Of a DNA stretch of 37,012 bases, positions 1 through 9,215 are shown one piece after another (position 1 is the first letter of the stretch; every line of letters starts with the position of its first letter). A program made the translations under genes and the position numbers. The notes beneath the pieces are model-generated. The model was not told where the DNA came from and did no database searches. It worked only from the letters and a program-made list of their open reading frames with translations. The stretch covers positions 17,133 to 54,144 of the forward strand of contig NZ_MQTS01000238.1 in assembly GCF_020532825.1 (NCBI RefSeq), given 5' to 3'. Source of the stretch: Arthrobacter sp. SO3 (GTDB lineage Bacteria; Actinomycetota; Actinomycetes; Actinomycetales; Micrococcaceae).

Positions 1-1
1 C

Positions 2-94
2 GCCCTCCGGACCGCCACGCTCCGCCGGGACCCGCTCTCCACACAATGGTTCCTGGAAAGCATCAGCGACGCCGAAGAGACCACCGAACATTGA
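2..94 (+). CDS. 3' end of an unidentified gene
   Basis: The frame is open from the window edge and ends at a TGA at 92-94, giving about 30 residues that finish in an acidic stretch (SDAEETTEH). Too little is visible to name a family. The stop overlaps the TTG start of the next gene (TTGA), the usual arrangement of translationally coupled genes, which supports it as real coding sequence and as the upstream member of an operon. The gene is truncated by the window only. Confidence 0.5.
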   Translation, partial: ALRTATLRRDPLSTQWFLESISDAEETTEH

Positions 95-465
95 ACCGCC
101 AACCCATCAACGATCAGACGTGGGAAGGGATCCGGACGGAATTCACTCTACCGACCCTGCAGCAGGTGCGGCGCCGGCTCTCCGAGCTGATGGACGACCC
201 CGAACCCGTGATGCGCCAGCTCGTCCGCGTCTTCATCGACGACGGCACCTTCTGCCCGGGATTCCAGTTCCTCCCCGGCGGACAACTCCAACCAACTGTC
301 ACAACGCTCTTTCGTCGCGCCATGGAGCTGGGAATTCCTCATAACTACTTCACAGTTTGGATGGTAACCCCGTCCAAGGACCTTGCCGGCACCCGGCCCC
401 TCGACCATGTCAAGGCCGACCCCGCTCCCCTGGTTCGCGCGCTGGATTCCTTCCGCTGGCGTTAA
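91..465 (+). CDS. Small protein, possible antitoxin-type toxin-binding domain
   Basis: A 124-aa protein when started at TTG 91, which overlaps the upstream stop codon. An in-frame ATG at 46 would add 15 Arg-rich residues that read like another frame of the upstream gene, so TTG 91 is preferred. The C-terminus contains a W-x-x-TP-S-x-x-L-x-G-x-x-PL pattern (VWMVTPSKDLAGTRPLDHV) followed by a short helix. This resembles the C-terminal toxin-binding region of Xre/MbcA/ParS-type antitoxins. The match is only to a general pattern and no RES-type toxin gene follows, so the function is tentative. It could equally be an unrelated plasmid protein. The BREX operon begins about 280 bases downstream. Confidence 0.55.
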   Translation: MNRQPINDQTWEGIRTEFTLPTLQQVRRRLSELMDDPEPVMRQLVRVFIDDGTFCPGFQFLPGGQLQPTVTTLFRRAMELGIPHNYFTVWMVTPSKDLAGTRPLDHVKADPAPLVRALDSFRWR

Positions 466-745
466 AACTGGCGTTTGACGGCCCTGACGGGTGCGCAGCG
501 TTCGTTCATGGGGCTCGCCTATGACAGCCCGGATCTGGCAGCGCCGATTCTGACGCGGCTCGCAGCCGGAAGAACCAAACAGGCCCGGCGCCCTGGATGG
601 GCGCACGCTCGCGTACGCGCCTCAGCCGCGGAAAACACTAAAGGCAGCCACTAAGGACGGCTCAACCCGTTTACATCCGGTCAAATCCCCCTGAAAAGGG
701 TAATGCGATAGCCTAGTTTGTCTAGTACCTATTGGAGGTCCCACC
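466..745. other. Spacer between the left-edge genes and the BREX operon
   Basis: Holds no convincing gene. A 59-codon frame runs from TTG 475 to TAA 652-654 on +; it is rich in Ala, Arg and Leu but lacks a ribosome binding site, so it is at most a gene remnant. The last 90 bases are less GC-rich and should contain the BREX promoter. CTAG occurs at 713-716 and again at 722-725, just before the GGAGG ribosome binding site of the first BREX-associated gene, and could be part of a regulator site. No clear -35/-10 pair was identified. Confidence 0.4.
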
Positions 746-949
746 TTGGCCGAACCTTGGCTGTCCGCCGATGACATCGCCACCCATCTAGGGATCACAA
801 AAGACACGGTCTATGCGTGGATCACCGATAAGCGTATGCCAGCCCACAAGGTCGGCAGGCTCTGGAAATTCCAGACAAGCGAGGTCGACGAGTGGGTCCG
901 TAGCGGCGGCAGCGACGGCTCAGAAATCGACGATAACAAGTCCACCTGA
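746..949 (+). CDS. Excisionase-type HTH DNA-binding protein leading the BREX operon
   Basis: A 67-aa protein starting at TTG 746, preceded by GGAGG seven bases upstream. It begins WLSADDIATHLGITKDTVYAWI, with conserved W-K-F and EVDEWV later: the compact winged helix of the MerR/excisionase-like HTH_17 family, which binds DNA as a small regulator or accessory factor. It lies 68 bases before brxA in the same direction, so it probably regulates BREX transcription. Most described BREX regulators are the larger WYL-type BrxR, and none is visible here. A role as a recombination directionality factor is possible, but no integrase gene is adjacent. Confidence 0.8.
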   Translation: MAEPWLSADDIATHLGITKDTVYAWITDKRMPAHKVGRLWKFQTSEVDEWVRSGGSDGSEIDDNKST

Positions 950-1017
950 CCTACGCAGCCCAGTGCAAGCATCCGGCAGAACGCAATTTTCTTACCTAAG
1001 ATCCGAAAGGTGCCCCT

Positions 1018-1641
1018 TTGGTTGAGCAGCCTGCCGCCGCGAAGCAGCGCTATGCACTCTCCTTTACTAGCGGAGCCCTCCTCATGCGTGAGGCAGTGAT
1101 CGTTGCGCCCTTATTCCGGCGGGAAGATGACCTTCTCAAAGTTCGAGCGTTGATCGCCGAGGAGAACTTATTGCAGGCCCGCACAGTCGCCTCCGGTTTC
1201 AGGCTTGCGCGGGAAGTTACCCAGCGGCTCGCCGTTCTGACCGGTAACGAGATCGAGCTGTTCATCCAGGCAACGTCAACTGAGCGCGGACACCTGTTAT
1301 GGGCGGCGGCCTGTCGTCGATATGACCTGGTCGGAGAGTTCGCTGAGGAGGTCGTACGCGAGCGGTTCCTCTTGCTTACGCCGACCCTCACACATGAAGA
1401 CTTTGACAGCTTCGTGCGTGCCAAGTCTCTGTGGCACGCCGAGCTGGCTGACCTCAAGGACTCCACTCGGCGGAAGCTACGTTCAAACTTGTTCCGGATG
1501 CTCAATGAGGCGGGCTTGCTTTCTGGTGGGCGCATACAGCAGGCGACGATGTCTCAACGCGTCGCCAACGCCTTGGCGGCGCGTACTCCGAATAACCTGC
1601 GGTTCTTCCCGACCACCAATGCTGCTTCCGGGAGGGCCTAA
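1018..1641 (+). CDS. brxA: BREX protein BrxA (DUF1819 family)
   Basis: A 207-aa protein, the usual BrxA length of about 200 residues. It starts at TTG 1018 behind GAAAGG. The N-terminal YALSFTSGALLMREAV segment and the run of basic helices to the end fit the DUF1819 family, a small all-helical DNA-binding component of BREX type 1 systems. It is followed after two bases by brxB and sits first among the core BREX genes, the canonical position. No enzymatic motif is expected or seen. Identification rests on sequence character plus position in the complete brxA-brxB-brxC-pglX-pglZ-brxL order. Confidence 0.9.
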   Translation: MVEQPAAAKQRYALSFTSGALLMREAVIVAPLFRREDDLLKVRALIAEENLLQARTVASGFRLAREVTQRLAVLTGNEIELFIQATSTERGHLLWAAACRRYDLVGEFAEEVVRERFLLLTPTLTHEDFDSFVRAKSLWHAELADLKDSTRRKLRSNLFRMLNEAGLLSGGRIQQATMSQRVANALAARTPNNLRFFPTTNAASGRA

Positions 1642-1643
1642 AA

Positions 1644-2243
1644 GTGACACGGACCGCGCTATCAAGTCAGGAAGAGCACCTGTTCGCTGTTCTCAGTGGC
1701 AGACGATTTCTCCAGATGGAAGGCCTGAGCAACGAGGTGCCGTTCTTCATCTACCCCTACGACCCCGAGCATGCACTCGCGGTCACAGAGTCGAAGAAGC
1801 GCATCAAGAACCGGCTGGCGAACAAGGGCGTCGTCGTCCGAGAGGTCAACCTCTACGACCTGTCAGTAGAGATTCTCAAGGAACGCGGTGTCTGGGATCG
1901 GCTGATCGCGCTCGAACCCGAGCAGGACAAGGCAGATTTCCGGGAGTTGCTCCAAGGGATGCTCGACCCGCAGCTCCACATCGCATCCGCGATCCGAGCC
2001 CAGCTCGCCGAAAATAACTTCGATATCTTCTTCCTCACCGGCATCGGCGAGGTCTTCCCGTATATCCGTTCGCACAACGTGCTGCACAACTTGCAGAGCG
2101 TCGTGACTGATAGGCCGATGCTCATGTTTTTCCCCGGCCGCTACGAGCAGTCCGACACGCTGGGGTCATCGCTCGTGCTGTTCGGGCGACTCAAAGACGA
2201 CCAGTATTACCGAGCCAAGAACATCTTGGAACAGGAGGCTTGA
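1644..2243 (+). CDS. brxB: BREX protein BrxB (DUF1788 family)
   Basis: A 199-aa protein starting at GTG 1644, just after the brxA stop, with GGGAGGG upstream inside the end of brxA. The central pattern of a hydrophobic strand (IFFLTGIGEVFPYIRSH), then PMLMFFPG and a final DQYYRAKNI, is characteristic of DUF1788. BrxB is required in BREX type 1 systems, but its biochemical role is not settled. The stop lies four bases before the brxC ATG, with the brxC ribosome binding site AGGAGG inside the end of brxB, so the two are translationally linked. Confidence 0.9.
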   Translation: MTRTALSSQEEHLFAVLSGRRFLQMEGLSNEVPFFIYPYDPEHALAVTESKKRIKNRLANKGVVVREVNLYDLSVEILKERGVWDRLIALEPEQDKADFRELLQGMLDPQLHIASAIRAQLAENNFDIFFLTGIGEVFPYIRSHNVLHNLQSVVTDRPMLMFFPGRYEQSDTLGSSLVLFGRLKDDQYYRAKNILEQEA

Positions 2244-2247
2244 CACG

Positions 2248-5200
2248 ATGAATCTGAACCAGATCTTCGCTAAAGACGTTCAGCGCCCGATAGAGGGCGT
2301 CATCAAGGCAGACGACACGGCGCACCTGGGCACCGAGGTCGACGAGTACGTGTTGACCAACGAAGCGGCCAAGGGCATGGAGCAGTTGCTTGAGGCATAC
2401 ACGGACTACACCAACGCGAACGGCGTCTGGATCTCTGGCTTCTTCGGTTCCGGTAAGTCCCACTTGCTGAAGCTGCTCGCGCACCTCCTCGGCGACGTGG
2501 ACGGCCAGGCGTTCCCGCGAGAGCGCGTGTCCGAGAGCTTCCGGTCCAAGGCGCAGGATGAGTTCCTACCGGCACTGCTGACTCAGGCTGAGCGAATCCC
2601 GGCAAAGAGCCTGCTGTTCAACATCGATCAGAAGGCCACACTCATCACGAAGGACCAGACCGACGCCTTGCTGAAGGTGTTCGTCAAGGTCTTCGACGAA
2701 AGCCGCGGCTACTTCGGCAATCAGGGGCACGTCGCCCGGTTCGAGCGCGATCTGGACAACCGCGGCCAGTACGAGGCGTTCCAGGCGGCATACTCCCGCA
2801 TCTCCGGACGCAACTGGGCACAAGGCCGGGAGGAAGGCGTGCTCGAAGAGGTCAACGTGGCAAAGGCGTACGCCGAGGTCAGTGGTCAGACCGAGGGCAC
2901 ACCGACTAACATCCTCACCAAGTACCGCAACGAGTACAAGGTTTCGATCGAGGACTTCGCCGACGAAGTGAAGGCGTGGCTCGACAAACAGGAAAACGGC
3001 TTCCGGCTGAACTTCTTTGTCGATGAGGTCGGCCAGTTCATCGGATCGAACACACACTTGATGCTCAATCTCCAGACGATCGCCGAGTCGCTGAACACCA
3101 AGTGCCAGGGCCGTGCGTGGGTGTTCGTGACCTCGCAGGAGGACATGGACAAGGTCGTTGGCGACCGCACCAAGCAGCAAGGCAACGACTTCTCCAAGAT
3201 TCAGGCCCGGTTCGCCACCCGAGTGAAGCTCACCAGCGCCGATGTGGAGGAGGTCATCCGCAAGCGCCTGCTGGAGAAGAACGAGGCGGGCGAGGCGGCG
3301 CTCACCGGGATCTACGCCGAGCAGCACGCGAACTTCAAGACCCTGTTTGACTTCGTGGACGGCGCGAAGACTTATCGCAATTACACCGACGAGGCGCACT
3401 TCGTCGGCACTTACCCGTTCGTTAGTTACCAGTTCCCGCTTTTCCAGGCCGCGATCGAGGGTATCTCCGACCACAATGTGTTCGAGGGCCGCAACAGCTC
3501 AGTCGGTGAACGGTCGATGCTCGGCGTCGTGCAGCAGGTCGCCAAGGGGATCGGTGACGTCGAAGTGGGCAGGCTCGCGACGTTCGATCACATGTTCGCA
3601 GGCATCCGGGCCTCGCTGAAGTCCGCGGCGCAGCGATCGATCGATGTGGCTGAGCGCAACCTGGACAACTCGCTGGCCGTGCGGCTACTCAAGGCCCTGT
3701 TCCTCGTGAAGTACGTCGAGGGCTTCCATGCCACCACGCGCAACCTGGCCGTGCTGGTATATGACCGTTTCGGGCTGGACCTTCCCGCGCTATCCAAGCA
3801 GGTGCAGGAGGCCCTGACACTGCTCGAGACGCAGACTTACGTGCAGCGCAACGGCAACCTCTACGAGTACTTGACCAACGAAGAGCAGGTCATCGAGGAG
3901 GAGATCAAAAACGTCGATATCGACGCCTCGGAGGTCAGTGGTCGGCTGTTCAAGATCGTCTCCGGCGACATCGTCCGCACGAGCAAGTTGCGGTACGCCA
4001 AGAACGGGCAGGACTTCGCTTTCGGGTACAAGCTTGACGATCAGGTGTACGGGCAGCAACGCGAACTGACCGTGCACTTCATTACCCCGGAATACCCGTT
4101 CGGCCCTGAAGAGACCAGGATGCACAGCGCGGGCAAGGACGAGCTGCGCGTCATCTTGGAGCCCGATGAGCGTGCCCTTTCGGACCTGCGCCTGCTGATC
4201 AAGACCGAGAAGTACACCAAGCGCAAGCAGACGACTTCGTTGTCGGCGATCGAGGACCAGATCCTGCGCTCGAAGGCGACGCAGAACGTCGAGCGCGAGA
4301 AGGAACTCATCGAGCGCATCCGCCGGGCCCTTGGCAAGTCGGACCTCGTGATCAACGCCGCCGACGTAGCCGCCTCCTCGCAGGACGCCCTCGCGCGCGT
4401 GACCGACGGCTTCCAGGACCTCATCAGCCGCACTTACACCCAGCTCAGCCTGCTCGGTGGGTCTACCTTTAGCGAACAGCAAGTTGCTGCCTTTGCCAAC
4501 CCCCAGTCAGGCATGATCGACGATTCGTCGCTGTCGTTGCTGGCTGTTCCAGGTGACGAGGTGCTCTCGTTCGTGCTGCAACGCGACCGGCTCGGCGAGC
4601 AGATAACGGTCAAGACGATCGTGGATGCATTCCAGGCCAAGCCCTACGGATGGGATCTCGCCTCGATCGAGGTCGTCATCGCCTGGCTCATCGGCAATTC
4701 GAAGATCACGGTCACCGTCGATGGAAACATACTCAAGCGCACCGAGGTCCCCGCGATACTGCGCAATACGCAAAAGCACTCGCACGCGGTGCTCTCCCCG
4801 CAAAAGCTCTTCGACGAGCGCAGGGTCGCGACATTCCGCAAGTTCTGCACAGACTTCTTCGACGAGACAACCGCACCAAAGGACCCACTGGAGCTGGCCC
4901 GCCACGGCAACGACCGGCTGGGGGCAAAGCTCGGTGAGCTGAAGGCGCGGGTGAGCGGGTCGAAGTACCCGTTCGTGGAGCAGTTGGCCGCCCCCATCGC
5001 CCTGCTCGAGCGGGCCGTGGGCAAGCCCGATGAGTGGTATCTGACCGAGTTCAGTCTCGGCGACGAGCTGCTCGACGCCAAAGAGAACGTGATCGACCCG
5101 ATCCAGTCGTTCCTCGGCGGCGGGCAGAAGGTCATCTATGACGAGGCTGTCGCGCTGCTCGTCGCAAACACTAACAACCTCGGCTACCTGCCCCCAGGAA

Positions 5201-5733
5201 GCGACGCTGACGCCGTCAAGCGGATGCTGGACGACGCGAATGCCTTCCGCGGTAACCGCATGACTCAGCTCAAGCAGGCCACAAACGCATTGGCAGCGCA
5301 GATCGACGACGAGCTCTCCACCAACCGCAACGTTGTCATCGAAATCATCGAAGGACGCAAGACCGAGGTACTCGACAGCGCCTACTACAAAGATGCCACC
5401 GAGGAAGCACAACAGCGGGTGACCCTTACGATCGATCAGATCGTCGCCCGCGTAGGCAATGAACTGCAGATTGCGCTCATCCGCGAGCAGGGCAACAGCT
5501 TCGAAGAAAAAACCTACCCCTCGCTGCTCGACCAGCTTGCATCCTCTACCCGGCCCACGGACGGCACAGACAGATCTGGACCGGTGCTTCGGCAGACTAT
5601 CTCGGTTAGGACAATCACCGTGCCCGGTGCCCACGGTGTGCTAGAGAACACCGAGGATGTAGACCGCTACCTTGATGCACTCCGCCGCGCGCTGCTGAAC
5701 TCGCTCACCGACGGAAAGCGAATCGCACTCTGA
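2248..5733 (+). CDS. brxC: BREX ATPase BrxC (PglY/BrxC family)
   Basis: An 1161-aa P-loop ATPase, normal length for BrxC (about 1200 aa). A Walker A motif GFFGSGKSHLLKLL is at residues about 64-77, after a short N-terminal segment. A probable Walker B strand (LNFFVDEVGQF) lies near residue 255. The rest is a long helical scaffold typical of the family. BrxC is the large ATPase of the BREX complex and is needed for both host methylation and phage restriction. Strong ribosome binding site AGGAGG nine bases before ATG 2248. The stop TGA overlaps the pglX ATG by one base (TGATG). Confidence 0.95.
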   Translation: MNLNQIFAKDVQRPIEGVIKADDTAHLGTEVDEYVLTNEAAKGMEQLLEAYTDYTNANGVWISGFFGSGKSHLLKLLAHLLGDVDGQAFPRERVSESFRSKAQDEFLPALLTQAERIPAKSLLFNIDQKATLITKDQTDALLKVFVKVFDESRGYFGNQGHVARFERDLDNRGQYEAFQAAYSRISGRNWAQGREEGVLEEVNVAKAYAEVSGQTEGTPTNILTKYRNEYKVSIEDFADEVKAWLDKQENGFRLNFFVDEVGQFIGSNTHLMLNLQTIAESLNTKCQGRAWVFVTSQEDMDKVVGDRTKQQGNDFSKIQARFATRVKLTSADVEEVIRKRLLEKNEAGEAALTGIYAEQHANFKTLFDFVDGAKTYRNYTDEAHFVGTYPFVSYQFPLFQAAIEGISDHNVFEGRNSSVGERSMLGVVQQVAKGIGDVEVGRLATFDHMFAGIRASLKSAAQRSIDVAERNLDNSLAVRLLKALFLVKYVEGFHATTRNLAVLVYDRFGLDLPALSKQVQEALTLLETQTYVQRNGNLYEYLTNEEQVIEEEIKNVDIDASEVSGRLFKIVSGDIVRTSKLRYAKNGQDFAFGYKLDDQVYGQQRELTVHFITPEYPFGPEETRMHSAGKDELRVILEPDERALSDLRLLIKTEKYTKRKQTTSLSAIEDQILRSKATQNVEREKELIERIRRALGKSDLVINAADVAASSQDALARVTDGFQDLISRTYTQLSLLGGSTFSEQQVAAFANPQSGMIDDSSLSLLAVPGDEVLSFVLQRDRLGEQITVKTIVDAFQAKPYGWDLASIEVVIAWLIGNSKITVTVDGNILKRTEVPAILRNTQKHSHAVLSPQKLFDERRVATFRKFCTDFFDETTAPKDPLELARHGNDRLGAKLGELKARVSGSKYPFVEQLAAPIALLERAVGKPDEWYLTEFSLGDELLDAKENVIDPIQSFLGGGQKVIYDEAVALLVANTNNLGYLPPGSDADAVKRMLDDANAFRGNRMTQLKQATNALAAQIDDELSTNRNVVIEIIEGRKTEVLDSAYYKDATEEAQQRVTLTIDQIVARVGNELQIALIREQGNSFEEKTYPSLLDQLASSTRPTDGTDRSGPVLRQTISVRTITVPGAHGVLENTEDVDRYLDALRRALLNSLTDGKRIAL

Positions 5734-8700
5734 TGGAAACCACAGCGCTGAGGTTATTCGCCGCCTGGGCTCGCACCGCACTCATCCGCGAGGTGTCAGC
5801 CCGCATCTCCGTCGTCCTAGCGTCGCAAGAGCTGCGCCAGGAGCAGCCCAACGCCGTCGGCGCGCTGGAGAAAGCCGTCACTGGCGCCGGCGACCAGGGC
5901 CGCGACACCGTAGCCGAGAGAGTTGCCTACACGTGGTTCAACCGCATCATCGCGCTGCGGTTCATGGATGCCAACGGCTACACCGGCATCGGTGTCGTCT
6001 CGCCCGAACGGGGCCGCGAGGGAGGGCAGCCCGAGCTTCTCGCCGAGGCCAAGCGCGGGAACATCGACAGCGCCGTCGTCACGAACAAGCGCACGGTGGA
6101 AAGCGTCACGAGCCTGCTCAACGGCACGCGCCGCAGCGATGACCCGCAGGGCGAGGCGTACGCGCTGCTCCTCGCGGAGTACTGCCGCCATTGGAACGGC
6201 TCGTTGCCGTTCATGTTCGAACGTGAGGGCGACTATACCGAACTGCTCATCCCGGCGAACCTGCTCGCCGACGGCTCCATGCTGACTCGTGCTGTGAGTG
6301 TGCTCACCGAGGAGGTCTGCCAGGACGTTGAAGTCATCGGCTGGCTGTACCAGTTCTACATCTCGGAGCGGAAAGAGGAGATTTTCGCCGGATTCAAGAA
6401 GAACAAGAAGGCCGGCGCCGCCGAGATCCCCGCCGCCACCCAGCTCTTCACCCCCCACTGGATCGTCCGCTACCTCGTCGAGAACTCCCTCGGACGGCTC
6501 TGGATGCTCAACCGGCCCATGTCCCGCCTGGTCGACCAGATGGACTACTACATCGCCCCGGTCGCCGAGGAGACCGACTTCCTGAAGATCAACAGCCCCG
6601 AGGAGCTCAAGGTCATCGACCCCGCATGCGGCTCCGGTCACATGCTCACCTACGCCTTCGACCTCCTGTACGCCATCTACGCGGAAGAGGGCTACGCACC
6701 AGCCGATATTCCCGGCCTCATCCTCACCCATAACCTCTACGGCACCGAGATCGACCCCCGAGCCGGCGCCCTGGCTGCATTCGCCCTCACCATGAAAGCG
6801 CGAGCTCGCCAGCGCACATTGTTCACCAAAAAGGTCGAGCCGAACGTCTGCGTGCTGGAACCGATCTCCTTCACGCCGCAGGAGCTTGACTTCCTGCTCA
6901 CCTCTGGCGGCGATCGCCACGCCGAGACTTCGTTCTGGAATCAGTTCGAGCACGCCGACACCTTTGGCGCACTTATCGTTTCTCCTACCGACGTCCTCCC
7001 GAGGATTCTGACGGCTCACCTCGAGGACGTCCGCGCTGGCGCCTATGATCTATTGACCTTAGACGTAATTCAGCGTGCGAATGCGGTGCTCGATCAGGCG
7101 GGGTATCTCACACGACGCTACAACGTTGTCGTGGCAAACCCGCCCTATATGGGCACTGGAAACATGGGCGCTGAGTTGACTAGCTGGGTGGTTGCGAACT
7201 ACCCGGTAGAGCGTCAGGATTTGTACGCCTGTTTTTTGAACGTTGCGAAGCGAATCTCCCTGCCTCGAGGCGTGATCGCGATGATCGTAGGCGACACCTG
7301 GTTGGCTCTTCCGAGTTTTGAGGGCTTCCGCGAGGAGCTGCTCGGCACGACTCGGCTAGAGAGCCTCGTTCACCTTGATGACGTCTCGAATCACCCCGAC
7401 ATCTTCGGTGCCAACACCGCGTTCATCATGACCGTCGGATTGCGAAGTGACCAACGTTGCCGGTTCATCGCGCTAGAGGACAACAGCGCCGACCAGAAGG
7501 ACGAGAAGCTGCAGCTTGCGGCCTCGGGCCATGAGCACAAATGGGTACACGAGATTCGCCCGACTGAATTCGCGAACGTTCCCGGAAGCATATTTGCGTA
7601 CAAGCTGACCGATGAAGAATTCGAGGCATTCGAATCTGGTGTGAGGCTCGGCGATATCGTCGAACTCCGGGAAGGCATCAATACTGGAGAAAATGAGCGC
7701 TTTCTCCGTCGATGGTGGGAAGTCGCATACAGCCGCACTTCCATCACTGAGCGCAGTTCGTCGCTCCCCTCGCAGAAGTGGGTGCCGCACAAGAAGGGAG
7801 GCGCGTATCGGAAGTGGGCGGGTAACGATGAGTTCGTCGTCAACTGGCTTAACAACGGTGCCGAGATTCGCGCATCGCCGCGTGCGAGACCCCAAAACAC
7901 CCAATACTTCTTCCGGCGCTCGGTGTCGTGGAGTCGGATCTCTTCTGGGGAATTCTCGCTTCGCTACTACGACAACGGATACGCGTTTGACTCCACCGGA
8001 CCGTCGGGCTTCGGCGCTGATCACGACTTGGAGCTCTCTCTCGCGTTCCTTAATAGCAATCTCGCTAAGCGGTTCCTCGCCGCTCTGAGCCCGACGCTTG
8101 ACTACCGGCTGCGGAATATGGGTAACCTGCCAGGTCCCCGCGATCGTGAAGGTCTGAATCTGAGTCATGTCGAGGAGCTGGTGTCAACGGCACAACGGGA
8201 CTGGGACGAGCACGAGACCGCGCCGGGTTACACGCGAAGTCCGCTCATACTGGCCGGGAAGCGCAGCATCCGCGAAGCATGGGATTCGCTCTCAAAGGAC
8301 TGGTCGGCCCGAGTCGCCCGCACCGTTGAGCTTGAGTCGGTTAACAACGCGGTCATGGCCGACGCTTACGGTCTGCATCACGTTGATACTGCCGCGAACC
8401 AGCAGCGCGTATCGCTCTGGTGCAACCCCGACTTCGCGCTCGCCCAGATCGGTGCCGGCCGGCGCGAGGAGGCCTTCTTGCAGGCCTCAGTTGCGGAGTT
8501 CGTTTCCTATGCCGTCGGCTGCATGTTCGGTCGTTTCAGCCTTGACGAGCCGGGTCTCCTCCTTGCGGATCAAGGCGGCACTTTGCAGGACTACCTCGTC
8601 AAGGTTCCGGTCCCGACGTACATGCCGGATGCCGACAACGTCATACCGATCGTCGATGGCGATTGGTTCGAGGACGACATCGTCGCCAGGTTCCGGCAGT

Positions 8701-9215
8701 TCCTGCGCGTGGCCTTCGGCGAGCAGCAACTCGAAGAGAACCTTCGGTTCGTCACCGAGGCACTTGGCGTGAAGGATATGCGCGACTACTTCCTGAAATC
8801 CTTCTACAAGGACCACGTGCAACGGTACAAGAAGCGTCCTATCTACTGGCTGTTCTCCAGTTCGAAGGGCTCGTTCAGCGCGCTGATCTACATTCACCGC
8901 TACACGCCGTCGACGGTCTCGACAGTGCTGAACGAGTATCTGCGCGAGTTCAAGGCAAAGTTGGAAGCCAGCCGCCAGCACCACGAGCGCCTCACCGCCG
9001 GAAGCGGCACACCACGCGAGAAGGCTGCCGCGCAGAAGGAAGTCGACCGTCTGCGCAAGGTGCTGCTCGAACTCGACGAGTACGAACACGACGTCCTGTA
9101 CCCGCTGGCGACCCAGCAGGTACAGATCGACCTCGATGACGGTGTGAAGGTGAACTACCCGAAGTTCGGTACTGCGCTGAAGAAGATTCCCGGGCTGGAG
9201 GCAAACGATGAGTGA
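5733..9215 (+). CDS. pglX: BREX adenine-N6 DNA methyltransferase PglX
   Basis: An 1160-aa class I methyltransferase. S-adenosylmethionine-binding motif I, DPACGSGHML, starts near residue 294. The catalytic motif IV, NPPY, starts near residue 469 and marks an N6-adenine enzyme. The C-terminal half after about residue 620 should carry the target recognition region. PglX marks host DNA at a non-palindromic site so that BREX can tell it from phage DNA. Length is normal. It starts at ATG overlapping the brxC stop, with only a weak ribosome binding site, so translational coupling is likely. From about 7000 to 8150 the wobble bases become visibly more mixed than in the flanks, suggesting an exchanged specificity segment. 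Confidence 0.95.
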   Translation: METTALRLFAAWARTALIREVSARISVVLASQELRQEQPNAVGALEKAVTGAGDQGRDTVAERVAYTWFNRIIALRFMDANGYTGIGVVSPERGREGGQPELLAEAKRGNIDSAVVTNKRTVESVTSLLNGTRRSDDPQGEAYALLLAEYCRHWNGSLPFMFEREGDYTELLIPANLLADGSMLTRAVSVLTEEVCQDVEVIGWLYQFYISERKEEIFAGFKKNKKAGAAEIPAATQLFTPHWIVRYLVENSLGRLWMLNRPMSRLVDQMDYYIAPVAEETDFLKINSPEELKVIDPACGSGHMLTYAFDLLYAIYAEEGYAPADIPGLILTHNLYGTEIDPRAGALAAFALTMKARARQRTLFTKKVEPNVCVLEPISFTPQELDFLLTSGGDRHAETSFWNQFEHADTFGALIVSPTDVLPRILTAHLEDVRAGAYDLLTLDVIQRANAVLDQAGYLTRRYNVVVANPPYMGTGNMGAELTSWVVANYPVERQDLYACFLNVAKRISLPRGVIAMIVGDTWLALPSFEGFREELLGTTRLESLVHLDDVSNHPDIFGANTAFIMTVGLRSDQRCRFIALEDNSADQKDEKLQLAASGHEHKWVHEIRPTEFANVPGSIFAYKLTDEEFEAFESGVRLGDIVELREGINTGENERFLRRWWEVAYSRTSITERSSSLPSQKWVPHKKGGAYRKWAGNDEFVVNWLNNGAEIRASPRARPQNTQYFFRRSVSWSRISSGEFSLRYYDNGYAFDSTGPSGFGADHDLELSLAFLNSNLAKRFLAALSPTLDYRLRNMGNLPGPRDREGLNLSHVEELVSTAQRDWDEHETAPGYTRSPLILAGKRSIREAWDSLSKDWSARVARTVELESVNNAVMADAYGLHHVDTAANQQRVSLWCNPDFALAQIGAGRREEAFLQASVAEFVSYAVGCMFGRFSLDEPGLLLADQGGTLQDYLVKVPVPTYMPDADNVIPIVDGDWFEDDIVARFRQFLRVAFGEQQLEENLRFVTEALGVKDMRDYFLKSFYKDHVQRYKKRPIYWLFSSSKGSFSALIYIHRYTPSTVSTVLNEYLREFKAKLEASRQHHERLTAGSGTPREKAAAQKEVDRLRKVLLELDEYEHDVLYPLATQQVQIDLDDGVKVNYPKFGTALKKIPGLEANDE

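Noticed and set aside
4507..5634. Long minus-strand frame (375 codons) opposite brxC, and similar ones opposite pglX, pglZ and the STAND gene
   Set aside because: These are mirror frames of GC-rich coding sequence. They lack ribosome binding sites and recognisable domains, and lie wholly within well-supported genes.
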